Shown piece after piece: positions 1-9,830 of a stretch of DNA of 64,000 nt. Each line of letters opens with the position of its first letter. Position 1 is the first letter of the stretch. This DNA is from Caballeronia sp. SEWSISQ10-4 2. Its GTDB lineage: Bacteria; Pseudomonadota; Gammaproteobacteria; Burkholderiales; Burkholderiaceae. The DNA lies in the NCBI RefSeq assembly GCF_030464885.1, contig NZ_JALPRJ010000009.1:62001-126000 (forward strand). Direction: 5' to 3'. Position numbers and translations under genes: made by a program. The notes under the pieces are model-generated. The model was given only the letters and a program-made list of their open reading frames with translations, did not search any database and had not been told where the DNA came from.

Positions 1-1
1 T

Positions 2-3000
2 GAAGTCACGCGCCTGGATCACAACTGCGGCAAGATTCACGACATCCCGGTGGCGCGTTTTCGGCTCGACTGGTTCGACGGCTCGCGTGCGCCGGGCGAG
101 AAATTGCTGCGCACGGAATCGCTCGATATATCCGGCAGCAAGTTCCGCAAGGAGGGGCTTGGCAAGGACGTGACGGATAAATTCCTGTCAGGTCTGCCCG
201 GCGTGCAAAAGGAAGGCTGCGATGGTCTGATCACGTCGGCGCGATGGATCCTGCACAAGATGCCCGCGCATACGCGCACCGTCTGCCTCGAATTCTTCGG
301 TCAGGCACGCGATGCGATTCCGAGCATTGTGGAAATTAAAGATTACTTGTTCGAGACATCGAAGAAGGGCGGCGCGATTCTCGCCGGCCTGGAACATCTC
401 GACGAACGTTATCTGCGCGCCGTCGGTTATGCGACCAAGAGCAAGCGCAACGCGTTTCCGAAGATGGTGCTGATCGGCGATATCGTCGGTAACGATCCGG
501 ATGCGGTGGCTCAGGCCACGTCCGAAGTCGTCCGCATGGCGAACGGCAAGAGCGGCGAAGGGTTTGTCGCGGTGAACGCGGAGGCGCGCAAGCGTTTCTG
601 GCTTGATCGCTCGCGCACGGCTGCCATCGCAAAGCATACGAACGCGTTCAAGATCAACGAAGATGTTGTGATCCCGCTGAACCGCATGGGCGAGTACACG
701 GACGGGATCGAGCGGATCAACATCGAGTTGTCGATCAAGAACAAGCTGCAACTCGTCGACGCCCTCGAAACGTTCTTCAAGAACGGCAAGCTGCCGCTCG
801 GAAAGAGCGACGACGCCAACGAGATTCCAAGCGCCGAGTTGCTCGAAGATCGCGTGCAGCAAGCGCTCGATCTGTTGCAGCGAGTGCGTGAACGCTGGAC
901 GTTCGTCGGCGAAAAGCTGGATATGCCGTTGCGTGAAGCGCAGCACTATTTGGTTCAGCTCGGCTACGAAGGGTTGGCCGAGAAGATGGCGGATCGGGTG
1001 GATTCGCAACCGGGCGTTCGCGTATTCGATGTAGCGCAGGACCGTACGATCCGTGTCTCCTGGAAGCAGGAAATCCGCGCCGAACTGCGCCACATCTTCA
1101 ACGGCGGCGAGTTCAAGCCGATCCTCGAAGAAGCGCAGAACATCCACAAGACGGTTCTGCGGGGCCGCGTGTTCGTCGCACTCCACATGCACGCCGGCGA
1201 TGGCAACGTCCACACCAACATTCCGGTCAACTCCGACAACTACGAGATGCTGCAGGACGCGCACGTCGCGGTCGCACGCATCATGAAGCTCGCGCGCGAC
1301 CTGGATGGCGTGATTTCGGGCGAACACGGCATCGGCATTACGAAGCTGGAATTCCTGACCGAAGACGAAATCGCGGAGTTCCGCGAGTACAAGCAGCGCG
1401 TCGATCCCAACGGCCGTTTCAACGCGGGCAAGCTGCTCGCGGGCGCCGATCTGCGCAACGCCTACACGCCGAGCTTCGGCTTGATGGGCTACGAGTCGCT
1501 GATCATGCAGCAGTCGGATATTGGCGCGATCGCGGATTCCATCAAGGATTGCCTGCGTTGCGGCAAATGCAAACCGGTCTGCGCGACGCACGTGCCGCGC
1601 GCCAATCTGCTCTACAGCCCGCGCAACAAGATTCTTGCGACATCGCTGCTGGTCGAAGCGTTCTTATACGAAGAGCAGACGCGCCGCGGCGTATCGATAA
1701 AACATTGGGACGAATTCAACGACGTCGCCGATCACTGCACCGTCTGCCACAAGTGCGTGACGCCGTGCCCGGTGAAGATCGATTTCGGCGATGTCACCAT
1801 GAACATGCGCAACCTCCTGCGCAAGATGGGCAAGAAGAAGTTCAACGCGGGCAACGCGGCCGGCATGTTCTTCCTGAACGCGACGAACCCGCAAACCATC
1901 AACCTTGCCCGCACGGCGATGATGGGCGTTGGCTACAAGGCGCAGCGGCTTGGCAACGAGGTGCTAAAGAAGTTCACGAAGAAGCAGACGGCGAAACCGC
2001 CGGCAACGGTCGGCAAGCCGCCGGTTACGCAGCAGGTGATCCACTTCATGAACAAGAAGATGCCGGGCAACCTGCCGAAGAAGACGGCGCGGGCGCTGCT
2101 CGACATTGAAGACAACAAGATTGTCCCGATCATCCGCAATCCGAAGACGACAACGTCCGACACGGAAGCGGTTTTCTACTTCCCGGGCTGCGGCTCGGAG
2201 CGGCTGTTTTCACAAGTCGGCCTCGCCACGCAAGCGATGTTGTGGGAAGCCGGCGTGCAAACAGTGTTGCCGCCGGGTTACCTGTGCTGCGGTTATCCGC
2301 AACGCGGAGCGGGACAGTTCGATAAAGCCGAGAAGATCGTCACGGATAACCGCGTGTTGTTCCATCGCGTGGCCAATACGCTGAATTATCTCGATATCAA
2401 GACGGTGGTGGTGTCGTGCGGGACGTGCTACGACCAACTGGCCGGATACGAATTCGAGAAGATCTTCCCGGGCTGCCGGATCATCGATATCCACGAATTC
2501 CTGCTCGAAAAGAACATCAAGCTGGAAGGCGTGGCGGGCACGCGCTACATGTATCACGACCCATGTCACTCGCCGATCAAGACGATGGACCCGGTCAAGC
2601 TGGTGAACGAGCTCATGGGTTCGGCGAACGACGGCTACAAGATCGAGAAGAACGACCGATGCTGCGGCGAATCGGGAACGCTTGCCGTCACGCGACCGGA
2701 TATATCGACGCAAGTCCGCTTCCGCAAGGAAGAGGAAATCCGCAAGGGCGCCGCGAAGTTGCGTGACATTCCGCTGCTCGCCGAGGCGGGCGCGAACGGC
2801 GTCAATCTGGCGAACGCGTCGGCGGGAACGGCGGGTGCTGCGCCGGGTTCAGTGCTAAAAGCGAGTGATGCCCAATCGACCGGAACCGATGTCAAGATCC
2901 TGACGAGCTGCCCGTCCTGCCTGCAAGGTTTGTCGCGCTATAACGAGGACGCCAACATCGAGGCGGACTATATCGTCGTGGAAATCGCCCGCAAGGTACT

Positions 3001-3070
3001 CGGCGCGAGCTGGATGGAAGATTACGTCGCGCGCGCTAACGATGGCGGTATCGAGCGCGTGCTGGTGTAA
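2..3070 (+). CDS. FAD-linked oxidase / Fe-S (CCG-domain) oxidoreductase, 5' truncated by window edge
   Basis: The frame is open at the left edge, so only the C-terminal ~1,020 residues are visible and the true start lies outside. An FAD-linked oxidase C-terminal domain is shown by [10 protein letters not shown] (about 1184-1213) and GEHGIG (about 1319-1336), as in GlcD and D-lactate dehydrogenases. Two 4Fe-4S ferredoxin motifs follow, [11 protein letters not shown] at 1550-1582 and [11 protein letters not shown] at 1736-1768. After these come CCG (DUF3483/HdrD-type) cysteine motifs, including FPGCGSE near 2182, CCGYP near 2287, SCGTC near 2416 and CCGES near 2661. This order matches the large YdiJ-like 2-hydroxyacid dehydrogenase family. 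The substrate cannot be read here; D-2-hydroxyglutarate or D-lactate are family possibilities. A HIT gene follows 33 bp later on the same strand. Confidence 0.85.
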   Translation, partial: EVTRLDHNCGKIHDIPVARFRLDWFDGSRAPGEKLLRTESLDISGSKFRKEGLGKDVTDKFLSGLPGVQKEGCDGLITSARWILHKMPAHTRTVCLEFFGQARDAIPSIVEIKDYLFETSKKGGAILAGLEHLDERYLRAVGYATKSKRNAFPKMVLIGDIVGNDPDAVAQATSEVVRMANGKSGEGFVAVNAEARKRFWLDRSRTAAIAKHTNAFKINEDVVIPLNRMGEYTDGIERINIELSIKNKLQLVDALETFFKNGKLPLGKSDDANEIPSAELLEDRVQQALDLLQRVRERWTFVGEKLDMPLREAQHYLVQLGYEGLAEKMADRVDSQPGVRVFDVAQDRTIRVSWKQEIRAELRHIFNGGEFKPILEEAQNIHKTVLRGRVFVALHMHAGDGNVHTNIPVNSDNYEMLQDAHVAVARIMKLARDLDGVISGEHGIGITKLEFLTEDEIAEFREYKQRVDPNGRFNAGKLLAGADLRNAYTPSFGLMGYESLIMQQSDIGAIADSIKDCLRCGKCKPVCATHVPRANLLYSPRNKILATSLLVEAFLYEEQTRRGVSIKHWDEFNDVADHCTVCHKCVTPCPVKIDFGDVTMNMRNLLRKMGKKKFNAGNAAGMFFLNATNPQTINLARTAMMGVGYKAQRLGNEVLKKFTKKQTAKPPATVGKPPVTQQVIHFMNKKMPGNLPKKTARALLDIEDNKIVPIIRNPKTTTSDTEAVFYFPGCGSERLFSQVGLATQAMLWEAGVQTVLPPGYLCCGYPQRGAGQFDKAEKIVTDNRVLFHRVANTLNYLDIKTVVVSCGTCYDQLAGYEFEKIFPGCRIIDIHEFLLEKNIKLEGVAGTRYMYHDPCHSPIKTMDPVKLVNELMGSANDGYKIEKNDRCCGESGTLAVTRPDISTQVRFRKEEEIRKGAAKLRDIPLLAEAGANGVNLANASAGTAGAAPGSVLKASDAQSTGTDVKILTSCPSCLQGLSRYNEDANIEADYIVVEIARKVLGASWMEDYVARANDGGIERVLV

Positions 3071-3103
3071 TAGCGGAATCGGGGTTTGTTTCGCTAGAGG
3101 AAA

Positions 3104-3535
3104 ATGATGGACTGTGTTTTTTGCCGTGAAGACGGCGGCGAGGTCTTGTGGTCGGACGACGCGGTGCGCGTCGTCCTCGCCGACGAACCCGAGTGGCCGG
3201 GCTTTTGCCGCGTGATCTGGCATGCGCACGTGGCCGAGATGTCCGATCTCGACAACGCCGCCCGGCTCAAGATCATGGCGGCGGTGAACGGCGTGGAGCG
3301 CGCAATCAGGCGAGTGCTCGCGCCGGCCAAGGTGAATCTGGCGAGCCTCGGCAACCAGGTTCCACACGTGCACTGGCACGTCATTCCCCGCCATTCCAAC
3401 GATTCCCGTTTCCCGCTGCCCATCTGGGCGCCGCGCCAGCGCACGGTGTCGCAGGCGCTGCTGTCGAATCGCCGTGCCCAGGCCACGTTGCTGCGCGAAG
3501 CGGTGCGTAGCGAGATGGCGCTGGCCTTCGGCTGA
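3104..3535 (+). CDS. HIT family protein (histidine triad nucleotide hydrolase)
   Basis: A 143-residue HIT-domain protein. The active-site triad HVHWHVIPRH (about residues 87-96) fits H-x-H-x-H-x-x, and a CxxC pair (C4, C7) opens the protein, as in zinc-binding HIT proteins. Members hydrolyse nucleotide phosphoramidates or related adenylates; the physiological substrate cannot be inferred. It follows the FAD/Fe-S gene by 33 bp and is followed 47 bp later by a DUF971 gene, so co-transcription is likely. ATG at 3104 is preceded by AGAGGAAA. The codon is doubled (ATGATG), so the start could equally be 3107. Confidence 0.88.
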   Translation: MMDCVFCREDGGEVLWSDDAVRVVLADEPEWPGFCRVIWHAHVAEMSDLDNAARLKIMAAVNGVERAIRRVLAPAKVNLASLGNQVPHVHWHVIPRHSNDSRFPLPIWAPRQRTVSQALLSNRRAQATLLREAVRSEMALAFG

Positions 3536-3582
3536 TGCATGTTGCCGCGGGCTAACCTCATCACCTGATTTAAAGGCTCACC

Positions 3583-3993
3583 ATGAGCGGACTGACCAAA
3601 CAAACGCCGATTCCGACGGGCGTCGTTGTGCATTCGAAAACGCGCGCACTCGAGTTGCAATATCCGAACGATCAGACGTATCGCATACCGTTCGAGCTGT
3701 TGCGCGTATATTCGCCGTCGGCGGAGGTGCAGGGCCACGGTCCCGGACAGGAAACGCTGCAGACAGGCAAGCGCGACGTATTGATCCTCGCAATCGAGCC
3801 GGTCGGCCATTACGCGCTGCAGCTCAATTTCTCCGATGGCCACAATACCGGCCTCTATTCCTGGGACATCCTGCATGACCTCGCGGTCCGCCAGGATGAA
3901 CTCTGGGCTGACTATCTCGCGAGACTGGAAGCAGCGGGCGTCGACCGCGATACGCCGATGACGTCGAAAGCGACCGGCGGCCACTGCCACTGA
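3583..3993 (+). CDS. DUF971 (gamma-butyrobetaine hydroxylase-like N-terminal) domain protein
   Basis: 136 residues, nearly all one DUF971 domain. It has the typical opening LELQYPNDQTYRIPFELLRVYSPS followed by the later GHYALQLNFSDGHNTGLYSWDILHDL block and a C-terminal GGHCH that may bind metal. In beta- and gammaproteobacteria such small proteins are commonly found beside ubiE, as here (ubiE starts 93 bp downstream). No enzymatic role is established for the stand-alone domain. ATG 3583 is the first in-frame start after the intergenic gap. It probably belongs to the HIT-DUF971-ubiE transcription unit. Confidence 0.85.
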   Translation: MSGLTKQTPIPTGVVVHSKTRALELQYPNDQTYRIPFELLRVYSPSAEVQGHGPGQETLQTGKRDVLILAIEPVGHYALQLNFSDGHNTGLYSWDILHDLAVRQDELWADYLARLEAAGVDRDTPMTSKATGGHCH

Positions 3994-4026
3994 TTTTTAA
4001 ATTGCAGCGGCATTTCGCCGCGGCAA

Positions 4027-4060
4027 CCGGCCTGAAGCCGACATCCGGCCTGAGCCGACA
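4027..4060 (+). repeat. Imperfect tandem duplication upstream of ubiE
   Basis: CCGGCCTGAAGCCGACA (4027-4043) is followed one base later by CCGGCCTGAGCCGACA (4045-4060), the same word less one A. It lies in the 93-bp gap between the DUF971 gene and ubiE, about 27 bp before the ubiE ATG. It may be a simple slippage duplication; no role is evident. Confidence 0.6.
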
Positions 4061-4086
4061 ACACGAACAACACGAGGACGAACGCG

Positions 4087-4818
4087 ATGAGCAAGACCCA
4101 CTTCGGTTTTGAAACGGTCGACGAACAGGAAAAAGCGAAGAAGGTGGCGGGCGTTTTCGATTCGGTCGCGAGCAATTACGACTTGATGAACGACCTGATG
4201 TCGGGCGGGCTGCATCGCGCGTGGAAGTTCTTCGCGATCGGGCAGGCGAAGGTTCGGCCGGGTTACAAAGTGCTCGATCTGGCAGGCGGGACGGGCGATC
4301 TGGCGAAGGCGTTCGCAAAACAGGCGGGCGAAAAAGGCGAGGTCTGGCACACGGATATCAATGAATCGATGCTGCGTGTCGGGCGGGATCGGCTGATCGA
4401 TCGAGGCGTGATCACACCCACGCTGATCTGCGACGCAGAGAAGATCCCGTTTCCTGACAATTATTTCGACATAATTACAGTTGCCTTTGGGCTTCGTAAT
4501 ATGACGCACAAAGATGGTGCGTTAGCTGAGATGTATCGGGTTTTGAAGCCGGGTGGACGGGTGCTGGTGCTGGAGTTCTCGAAGGTATGGGAGCCGTTAA
4601 AGAAAGCGTACGATCTCTACAGTTTCAAGTTTTTGCCGTGGCTTGGCGGCAAGTTCGCGAAAGATGCAGATAGCTACCGGTATCTCGCGGAGTCGATCCG
4701 GATGCATCCGGATCAGGAAACGTTGAAAATAATGATGGAACGCGCGGGATTGGATCGAGTCGAATATTACAATTTGTCAGGTGGCGTGGTAGCTTTACAC
4801 GTCGGGACCAAATTTTAG
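4087..4818 (+). CDS. ubiE: UbiE, 2-methoxy-6-polyprenyl-1,4-benzoquinol / demethylmenaquinone C-methyltransferase
   Basis: 243 residues, the usual length for UbiE, which transfers a methyl group from SAM to the quinone ring in ubiquinone (and menaquinone) synthesis. The N-terminal [20 protein letters not shown] block is diagnostic, and the SAM-binding motif DLAGGTGD lies at residues 64-71. [15 protein letters not shown] ([13 protein letters not shown]) and [16 protein letters not shown] are also present. The start is supported by CACGAGGAC about 8 bp upstream. It sits at the head of a ubiquinone block with a Tim44-like gene, ubiJ and ubiB, the order expected in Burkholderiaceae. Confidence 0.97.
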   Translation: MSKTHFGFETVDEQEKAKKVAGVFDSVASNYDLMNDLMSGGLHRAWKFFAIGQAKVRPGYKVLDLAGGTGDLAKAFAKQAGEKGEVWHTDINESMLRVGRDRLIDRGVITPTLICDAEKIPFPDNYFDIITVAFGLRNMTHKDGALAEMYRVLKPGGRVLVLEFSKVWEPLKKAYDLYSFKFLPWLGGKFAKDADSYRYLAESIRMHPDQETLKIMMERAGLDRVEYYNLSGGVVALHVGTKF

Positions 4819-4843
4819 TGTTCCACTTTTATAAGGATTAGAA

Positions 4844-5866
4844 ATGTCCGATTCGCGCTTACCCCAAACTCGGGGTTTCCTGAAGTCGTTATTCAGGAAA
4901 GCCGGGGTCGTTGCGCTGGCTGGCGTAATCATGGCCGGTGCTTTGATCGCTGAAGATGCAGAGGCGCGCCGCATGGGCGGCGGCCGCAGCATAGGTCGTC
5001 AATCAACGACCGCAGCGCAACAGAATCAAGCTACGCCGCCCTCGCAGTCCATGCAGTCGGGCCAGGCGGCTAACGCCCAGCGCGCCGCACCCGCACCCGC
5101 ACCCGCACCTGCTGCGCCGGCTGCACAACCTGCGCGTAACCGCTGGATGGGACCGCTCGCCGGTTTGGCAGCGGGTCTCGGTATCGCCGCTCTGCTGTCG
5201 CACTTCGGCCTTGGCGGCGCGTTCGCTGGCGCAATGGCGAACATCATCATGATCGCGTTGATCGTGATGGCTGCCGTGATGATCTTCCGCTTCTTCATGA
5301 GTCGCAGGAAGAACGCCAATACGCCGGCTTACGCAAGTGCCGGCGCGGGTTCGCCGTTTGGCGGCTCGGCGCGTACCGAGTTCAATCAACACGAACCCAG
5401 CTATGTGCCGCCGTCGGCGCCAGGTGGTTACGGCCCGTCTTCGGCTGCGCTGAGCAGCGCGAACACCGTGGACGCTGCGCCGCAAGTCGTTGTGCCCGCA
5501 GGCTTTGACACCGAAGCATTCGTGCGTAACGCGAAGGTTTATTTCGTGCGCTTGCAGGACGCATGGGATCGCGGCAATTCCAACGACATCCGCGAATTCA
5601 CCACGCCGGAAATGTTCGCGGAAGTGAAGCTGGACATCGACGCACGGGGCACGCAGCCGAATCGCACCGACGTCGTTCAACTCAACGCCGACATCCTCGG
5701 CGTAGAGGAGCGCGGCACGGAAAGTCTCGCCAGCGTGCGTTTCCACGGCCTGATTCGTGAAACGGAAGGCGCTGCTGCCGAGCCGTTCACCGAAATCTGG
5801 AACTTGTCGAAGCAGAAGTACGGCAACGAAGGCTGGTTGCTGGCCGGGATTCAACAGGTCAGCTAA
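4844..5866 (+). CDS. Tim44-like domain membrane protein
   Basis: 340 residues. A basic N-terminus and hydrophobic stretch (about 20-38) look like a signal or anchor segment. A low-complexity Ala/Pro/Gln linker (about 55-98, with a PAPAPAPAAPA run) follows, then two predicted membrane segments (about 105-122 and 127-150). The C-terminal ~120 residues (from about 220, AGFDTEAFVRNAKVYFVRLQ) form a Tim44/Bam-type domain that ends the protein. It lies 25 bp after ubiE and before ubiJ-ubiB, an arrangement recurring in this group. A membrane-tethering role next to quinone enzymes is possible, but the function is not established. ATG 4844 is preceded by AAGGATTAGAA. Confidence 0.85.
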   Translation: MSDSRLPQTRGFLKSLFRKAGVVALAGVIMAGALIAEDAEARRMGGGRSIGRQSTTAAQQNQATPPSQSMQSGQAANAQRAAPAPAPAPAAPAAQPARNRWMGPLAGLAAGLGIAALLSHFGLGGAFAGAMANIIMIALIVMAAVMIFRFFMSRRKNANTPAYASAGAGSPFGGSARTEFNQHEPSYVPPSAPGGYGPSSAALSSANTVDAAPQVVVPAGFDTEAFVRNAKVYFVRLQDAWDRGNSNDIREFTTPEMFAEVKLDIDARGTQPNRTDVVQLNADILGVEERGTESLASVRFHGLIRETEGAAAEPFTEIWNLSKQKYGNEGWLLAGIQQVS

Positions 5867-5974
5867 TCGGGCTCATGAGCCGGTCGTCCAGGCTTTGTCG
5901 GCTAGGTCCTATGGCTAACGTCAAGGTGGGGCGGCCAGGGGCCAAACGACAACGCCCGTTGCAAAGGTAGAATA

Positions 5975-6010
5975 GAAACCCGCGCGAGTGACCGCTTGCG
6001 CGGGTTTTTT
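5975..6010 (+). terminator. Intrinsic terminator between the Tim44-like gene and ubiJ
   Basis: AAACCCGCGC and GCGCGGGTTT form a perfect stem around GAGTGACCGCTT, followed directly by a T-run. It ends the ubiE/Tim44 transcript. It overlaps a possible GTG start at 5988, which argues against that codon for ubiJ. Confidence 0.85.
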
Positions 6011-6023
6011 CATCTCAGAGCCG

Positions 6024-6728
6024 ATGACGCACGCAGACGAATTCGCCCACCCCGTAGTACCTTCTGCCTCGCAGGCCGCTGCCAGAACCGCGTCGAAAGC
6101 GTTCGCGGCCGCTGTGAACCACGTGCTCGCGAGAGAATCGTGGGCTCGTGAGCGTCTTACGCCATACGCTGGCAAAACCGCGCGGCTGGTGCTTTCACCG
6201 TTCGCGTTGTTGTTGATGGTTCAGCCAGACGGGCTGATTGCCGCCATCGATGAAACCGAAGCGCCCACTTTCGACGTGACCCTCTCTGTTCCTGCTGAAG
6301 CCGTTCCCGCGTTCCTGCAAGGCGGTCAGGCGGCCGTGATGAAACACGTCCGCATAGAAGGCGACGCTGAATTTGCGACCACCATTGCGAAACTGGCCGA
6401 GCATCTGCGATGGGAGCCGGAAGAAGATCTGGCGCGCGTGATTGGCGACGCTCCCGCTCACCGCATCGGCTCGACCGTGCGCAAGGTCGGTGAACAGGCG
6501 CGCCGTTCGGGACGCAATCTGCTCGAATCGGTGGCCGAATACCTGCTCGACGAACAACCTCAACTCGTGCGCCGTAGCGCCCTCGATACGTTCAATGCTG
6601 AACTGTCGATTGCCCGGGACGCGCTCGCGCGTGTCGAAAAACGCATCGAGCGACTCGAACAAAAAGCCGAAGCCCGAGGCGCGTCAGCGTCCGGCGCCGC
6701 CGCGTCAGCGCGCGGCACGAGCAAGTAA
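6024..6728 (+). CDS. ubiJ: UbiJ-like SCP2-domain ubiquinone biosynthesis accessory factor
   Basis: 234 residues from ATG 6024. The N-terminal half is an SCP2 sterol-carrier-like domain (about 15-120, with VLSPFALLLMVQPDGLI and LSVPAEAVPAFLQGG). The C-terminus is a predicted coiled coil (LARVEKRIERLEQKAEARG), the architecture of UbiJ, which binds lipid in the Ubi complex. It lies 11 bp before ubiB, as in E. coli ubiE-ubiJ-ubiB. A GTG 36 bp upstream would add 12 residues but falls inside the stem-loop of the preceding terminator, so I prefer 6024. No strong Shine-Dalgarno is seen for either. Confidence 0.85.
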   Translation: MTHADEFAHPVVPSASQAAARTASKAFAAAVNHVLARESWARERLTPYAGKTARLVLSPFALLLMVQPDGLIAAIDETEAPTFDVTLSVPAEAVPAFLQGGQAAVMKHVRIEGDAEFATTIAKLAEHLRWEPEEDLARVIGDAPAHRIGSTVRKVGEQARRSGRNLLESVAEYLLDEQPQLVRRSALDTFNAELSIARDALARVEKRIERLEQKAEARGASASGAAASARGTSK

Positions 6729-6739
6729 TGGGCTGAACC

Positions 6740-8317
6740 ATGCGTTTTCTGCGTTTCCTCAAGATTTTTTTCACGGTAGTGCGATTCGGGCTCGATGAAC
6801 TGGTGCTGAGCGGCATCCAGGACCGGCGCGTTCGCCTGCTGATGCGCGTCACCACGTTCGGCCGCAAGTTTGAGGTCGAGCGCGGCGTGCGCTTGCGTCT
6901 TGCACTCGAAAGCCTCGGGCCGATCTTCGTGAAGTTCGGGCAGGTGCTCTCAACGCGCCGCGATTTGCTGCCTGTAGACATAGCGAATGAACTCGCCAAG
7001 CTGCAGGATCAGGTGCCGCCGTTCGATTCGGACGTGGCTATCGCGATTGTGGAAAAGTCGCTGGGCTCGCCCATCGACGTATTGTTCGACGACTTCGAAC
7101 GTGTGCCGGTGGCGAGCGCATCGATTGCGCAGGTGCATTTCGCCCGGATCAAGACCGGCGCGCACGTGGGCAAAGCGGTGGCCGTGAAGGTCTTGCGGCC
7201 GAACATGCTGCCCGTGATCGACTCCGATCTCGCGTTGCTGCGCGACATTGCGTACTGGACCGAGCGGCTGTGGGCGGACGGCAAGCGGCTGAAACCGCGC
7301 GAGGTGGTCGCGGAGTTTGACAAATATCTCCACGACGAACTCGACCTGATGCGAGAGGCCGCGAACGGCAGCCAGTTGCGGCGCAATTTCGCGGGCCTCG
7401 ATCTGCTGATGGTGCCCGAGATGTACTGGGATTATTCCGCGCCCACGGTGCTCGTGATGGAGCGCATGGTTGGCGTACCGATCAGCCAGGTCGAGGTTTT
7501 GCGAGCGGCTGGTGTGGATATCCCGAAGCTGGCGCAGGAAGGTGTCGAGATCTTTTTCACGCAGGTTTTCCGCGACGGCTTTTTTCACGCCGACATGCAT
7601 CCCGGCAACATCCAGGTGAGTCTCGCGGAAGAGACGTTCGGGCGGTATATCGCGCTGGATTTCGGGATTGTCGGCGCGCTGTCAGACTTCGATAAAAACT
7701 ATCTCGCGCAGAATTTCCTGGCGTTTTTCAAGCGCGACTATCACCGCGTGGCCACGCTGCATCTGGAATCGGGCTGGGTGCCGCCGGATACGCGTGTCGA
7801 GGAATTGGAAAGCGCAATTCGCGCCGTCTGCGAACCGTACTTCGATCGCGCGCTGAAGGACATTTCGCTCGGTCAGGTGTTGATGCGGCTTTTTTCCACC
7901 TCGCGCCGCTTCAATGTCGAAATTCAGCCGCAACTCGTGCTGCTGCAAAAAACGATGCTGAACGTGGAAGGACTCGGCCGTTCGCTCGATCCCGAACTCG
8001 ATCTGTGGAAAACGGCCAAGCCGTATCTCGAACGCTGGATGAACGAGCAGGTCGGCTGGCGCGGCTGGTACGAAAGGTTGAAACTGGAAGCACCGCAATG
8101 GAGCAAGACAATGCCGCAGCTGCCGCGGCTGATCCATCAGCTGCTGGCTGACCGGCACGATCAGCCGCGCAGCGGCAACGACGAACTGATGCGCATGATC
8201 CTGGTCGAGCAGAAACGCACCAACCGTTTGCTACAGGCGTTGTTGATATTCGGGCTGGCCGTGGGCGCGGGCGCCGTGCTCGCCGAGTTCTGGCAAGTAT
8301 TCGCGTACGGAGGTTGA
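6740..8317 (+). CDS. ubiB: UbiB, ubiquinone biosynthesis atypical kinase/ATPase
   Basis: 525 residues, the normal UbiB length. It is an ABC1/ADCK family protein supporting ubiquinone synthesis at the membrane. The family-specific KFGQ motif is seen ([16 protein letters not shown], near residue 60). Kinase-like motifs are VAVKVLRP (near 148), the catalytic-loop region [13 protein letters not shown] (near 284) and the DFG triad in ALDFGIVG (near 307). Two hydrophobic C-terminal helices ([22 protein letters not shown]) anchor it. It follows ubiJ by 11 bp and is 7 bp before a methyltransferase gene. Confidence 0.97.
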   Translation: MRFLRFLKIFFTVVRFGLDELVLSGIQDRRVRLLMRVTTFGRKFEVERGVRLRLALESLGPIFVKFGQVLSTRRDLLPVDIANELAKLQDQVPPFDSDVAIAIVEKSLGSPIDVLFDDFERVPVASASIAQVHFARIKTGAHVGKAVAVKVLRPNMLPVIDSDLALLRDIAYWTERLWADGKRLKPREVVAEFDKYLHDELDLMREAANGSQLRRNFAGLDLLMVPEMYWDYSAPTVLVMERMVGVPISQVEVLRAAGVDIPKLAQEGVEIFFTQVFRDGFFHADMHPGNIQVSLAEETFGRYIALDFGIVGALSDFDKNYLAQNFLAFFKRDYHRVATLHLESGWVPPDTRVEELESAIRAVCEPYFDRALKDISLGQVLMRLFSTSRRFNVEIQPQLVLLQKTMLNVEGLGRSLDPELDLWKTAKPYLERWMNEQVGWRGWYERLKLEAPQWSKTMPQLPRLIHQLLADRHDQPRSGNDELMRMILVEQKRTNRLLQALLIFGLAVGAGAVLAEFWQVFAYGG

Positions 8318-8324
8318 GCACACC

Positions 8325-8981
8325 ATGATCGATACTCGCAAACCCGCCGCTCCCCCTATCCCTCCCACCTTCGAAACGCGCGACTCGAATTCGCCCGATT
8401 TCTGGAATGAACGCTTCGATCAGCGCTTTACACCCTGGGATCAGGCCGGCGTACCGGAGGCGTTTCAGACGTTTGCCCTGGCGCATCGCGAGACGTTGCA
8501 GAACGTGCTGATTCCCGGCTGCGGCAGCGCCTACGAAGCACTTTGGCTTGCGCGCGACAACTGGCGGGTGAAGGCGATCGATTTTTCACCGAGCGCTGTC
8601 GCGGCGGCACGTGAGCAATTGGGCGAGCACGCGGGGGTGGTCGAACAGGCGGATTTCTTTGCGTATCGGCCGCCGTTTGAAACGGACTGGATCTATGAGC
8701 GCGCGTTCTTGTGCGCTTTGCCGCGTGACCGTTGGCAGGACTACGCCGTGCACATGGCCGAACTGCTGCGCCCCGGCGCGCTGCTGGCCGGCTTCTATTT
8801 TCTCGGTGCGACGCCCAAGGGGCCGCCGTTCGGCATCGAGCGGGACGCACTCGATGCACTGCTTACGCCATATTTCGAGCTGGTGGAGGAGCACGAGGTG
8901 ACCGGCTCCATCGATGTCTTCGCCGGACGCGAGCGCTGGCTCACCTGGCGGCGCGCGCCGCAAGCCGGACCTGCCGCCTGA
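8325..8981 (+). CDS. TPMT-family (thiopurine S-methyltransferase-like) SAM-dependent methyltransferase
   Basis: 218 residues. PDFWNERFDQRFTPWDQAGVPEAF near the N-terminus is the hallmark of the TPMT fold, followed by the SAM site VLIPGCGSAYEALWLA (about residues 63-78) and VKAIDFSPSAVAAAREQ. Bacterial members methylate thiol, tellurite or selenite substrates, or are of unknown substrate. Nothing here points to a specific one. Seven base pairs separate it from ubiB with GGAGGTTGAG upstream of the ATG, so translation is probably coupled to the ubiquinone block. It is not itself recognisable as a ubiquinone enzyme. Confidence 0.85.
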   Translation: MIDTRKPAAPPIPPTFETRDSNSPDFWNERFDQRFTPWDQAGVPEAFQTFALAHRETLQNVLIPGCGSAYEALWLARDNWRVKAIDFSPSAVAAAREQLGEHAGVVEQADFFAYRPPFETDWIYERAFLCALPRDRWQDYAVHMAELLRPGALLAGFYFLGATPKGPPFGIERDALDALLTPYFELVEEHEVTGSIDVFAGRERWLTWRRAPQAGPAA

Positions 8982-9167
8982 AACCGCGTTATTCCGGGCA
9001 TCGGCTGGCACCGGGCAGCACGCGCCCGATACACGCCGGACACGGGCGAATCCTCCTGCATCCGCGTGCGTCGCGTTTCTACGAAAGAAACGCGCGCAAA
9101 CCTGCTGCATCACCTTGAAACCCGCGCTTGCGAGCCCAAAATTAAGGGGCCGCCGATGGTTTGCGGC

Positions 9168-9173
9168 TATAAT
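9168..9173 (+). promoter_or_regulatory. Candidate -10 box of the fmdB-like gene
   Basis: A perfect TATAAT lies 46 bp before the ATG at 9219 in an otherwise gene-free stretch (8982-9218). No good -35 is seen at 16-18 bp upstream, so this is a tentative assignment. Confidence 0.45.
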
Positions 9174-9218
9174 TCAAGGCTTTGCAAGCGCCGAAACGTT
9201 AATCGTAGGAAGAGTGAC

Positions 9219-9635
9219 ATGCCGATCTACGCGTACCGCTGCGAGTCCTGCGGCTTCGAAAAAGACGCGCTCCAGAAAATGAGCGATGCGCCGCTCACCC
9301 ACTGTCCGCAGTGCGGGAAAGACACATTCGTCAAGCAGGTTACCGCTGCGGGCTTTCAGTTGAAGGGCTCCGGCTGGTACGTAACCGACTTTCGCGGCGG
9401 CAACAATGGCGCGGCCGCCAAGAAGGACGACGGCGCCAAAGCCGCATCGAAGAGCGAAGGCGCGTCGGATTCGGGAAATTCAGGTAGTTCGGGTAGCGAG
9501 TCGAAGGATTCGGGCAACCAGTCGTCGAAATCCGATTCGTCTACGGCAAGCGCGGCTGCATCGGATAGTTCGAAGAGCGGCACGGCGTCTGCACCGGCGG
9601 CATCGGCGAAACCGGCTGCTCCGGCGTCGAATTGA
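9219..9635 (+). CDS. FmdB-type zinc ribbon protein with long Ser/Ala/Lys-rich tail
   Basis: 138 residues. The first ~55 residues form an FmdB-family zinc ribbon: MPIYAYRCESCGF with a paired CPQCGK gives a C-x2-C...C-x2-C zinc knuckle. The remaining ~75 residues are low-complexity, rich in Ser, Ala, Lys, Gly and Asp, and probably disordered. FmdB proteins were named as regulators of formamidase/amidase genes, but their molecular role is unresolved. The start at 9219 is chosen because it begins the conserved domain and has TAGGAAGAG upstream. The frame is open farther 5' but lacks domain homology there. Confidence 0.87.
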   Translation: MPIYAYRCESCGFEKDALQKMSDAPLTHCPQCGKDTFVKQVTAAGFQLKGSGWYVTDFRGGNNGAAAKKDDGAKAASKSEGASDSGNSGSSGSESKDSGNQSSKSDSSTASAAASDSSKSGTASAPAASAKPAAPASN

Positions 9636-9830
9636 CGCTGTCTGGTTCCCTGGAACGAAGCGCGAAGTCTGGAACGAAAACGAAGCTCGACCCGCGCCTT
9701 CACCGCGCTCAACCGCTCGATCTGTCCGATCGTACGCACGCAGATGTCCGCCCGAAATCCACGACGTAACATCGGGCGGCGAACCAGCCAAACCGCGAAA
9801 CCCAAGCGGGGCGGCCTTCCGGCTGTGTAA

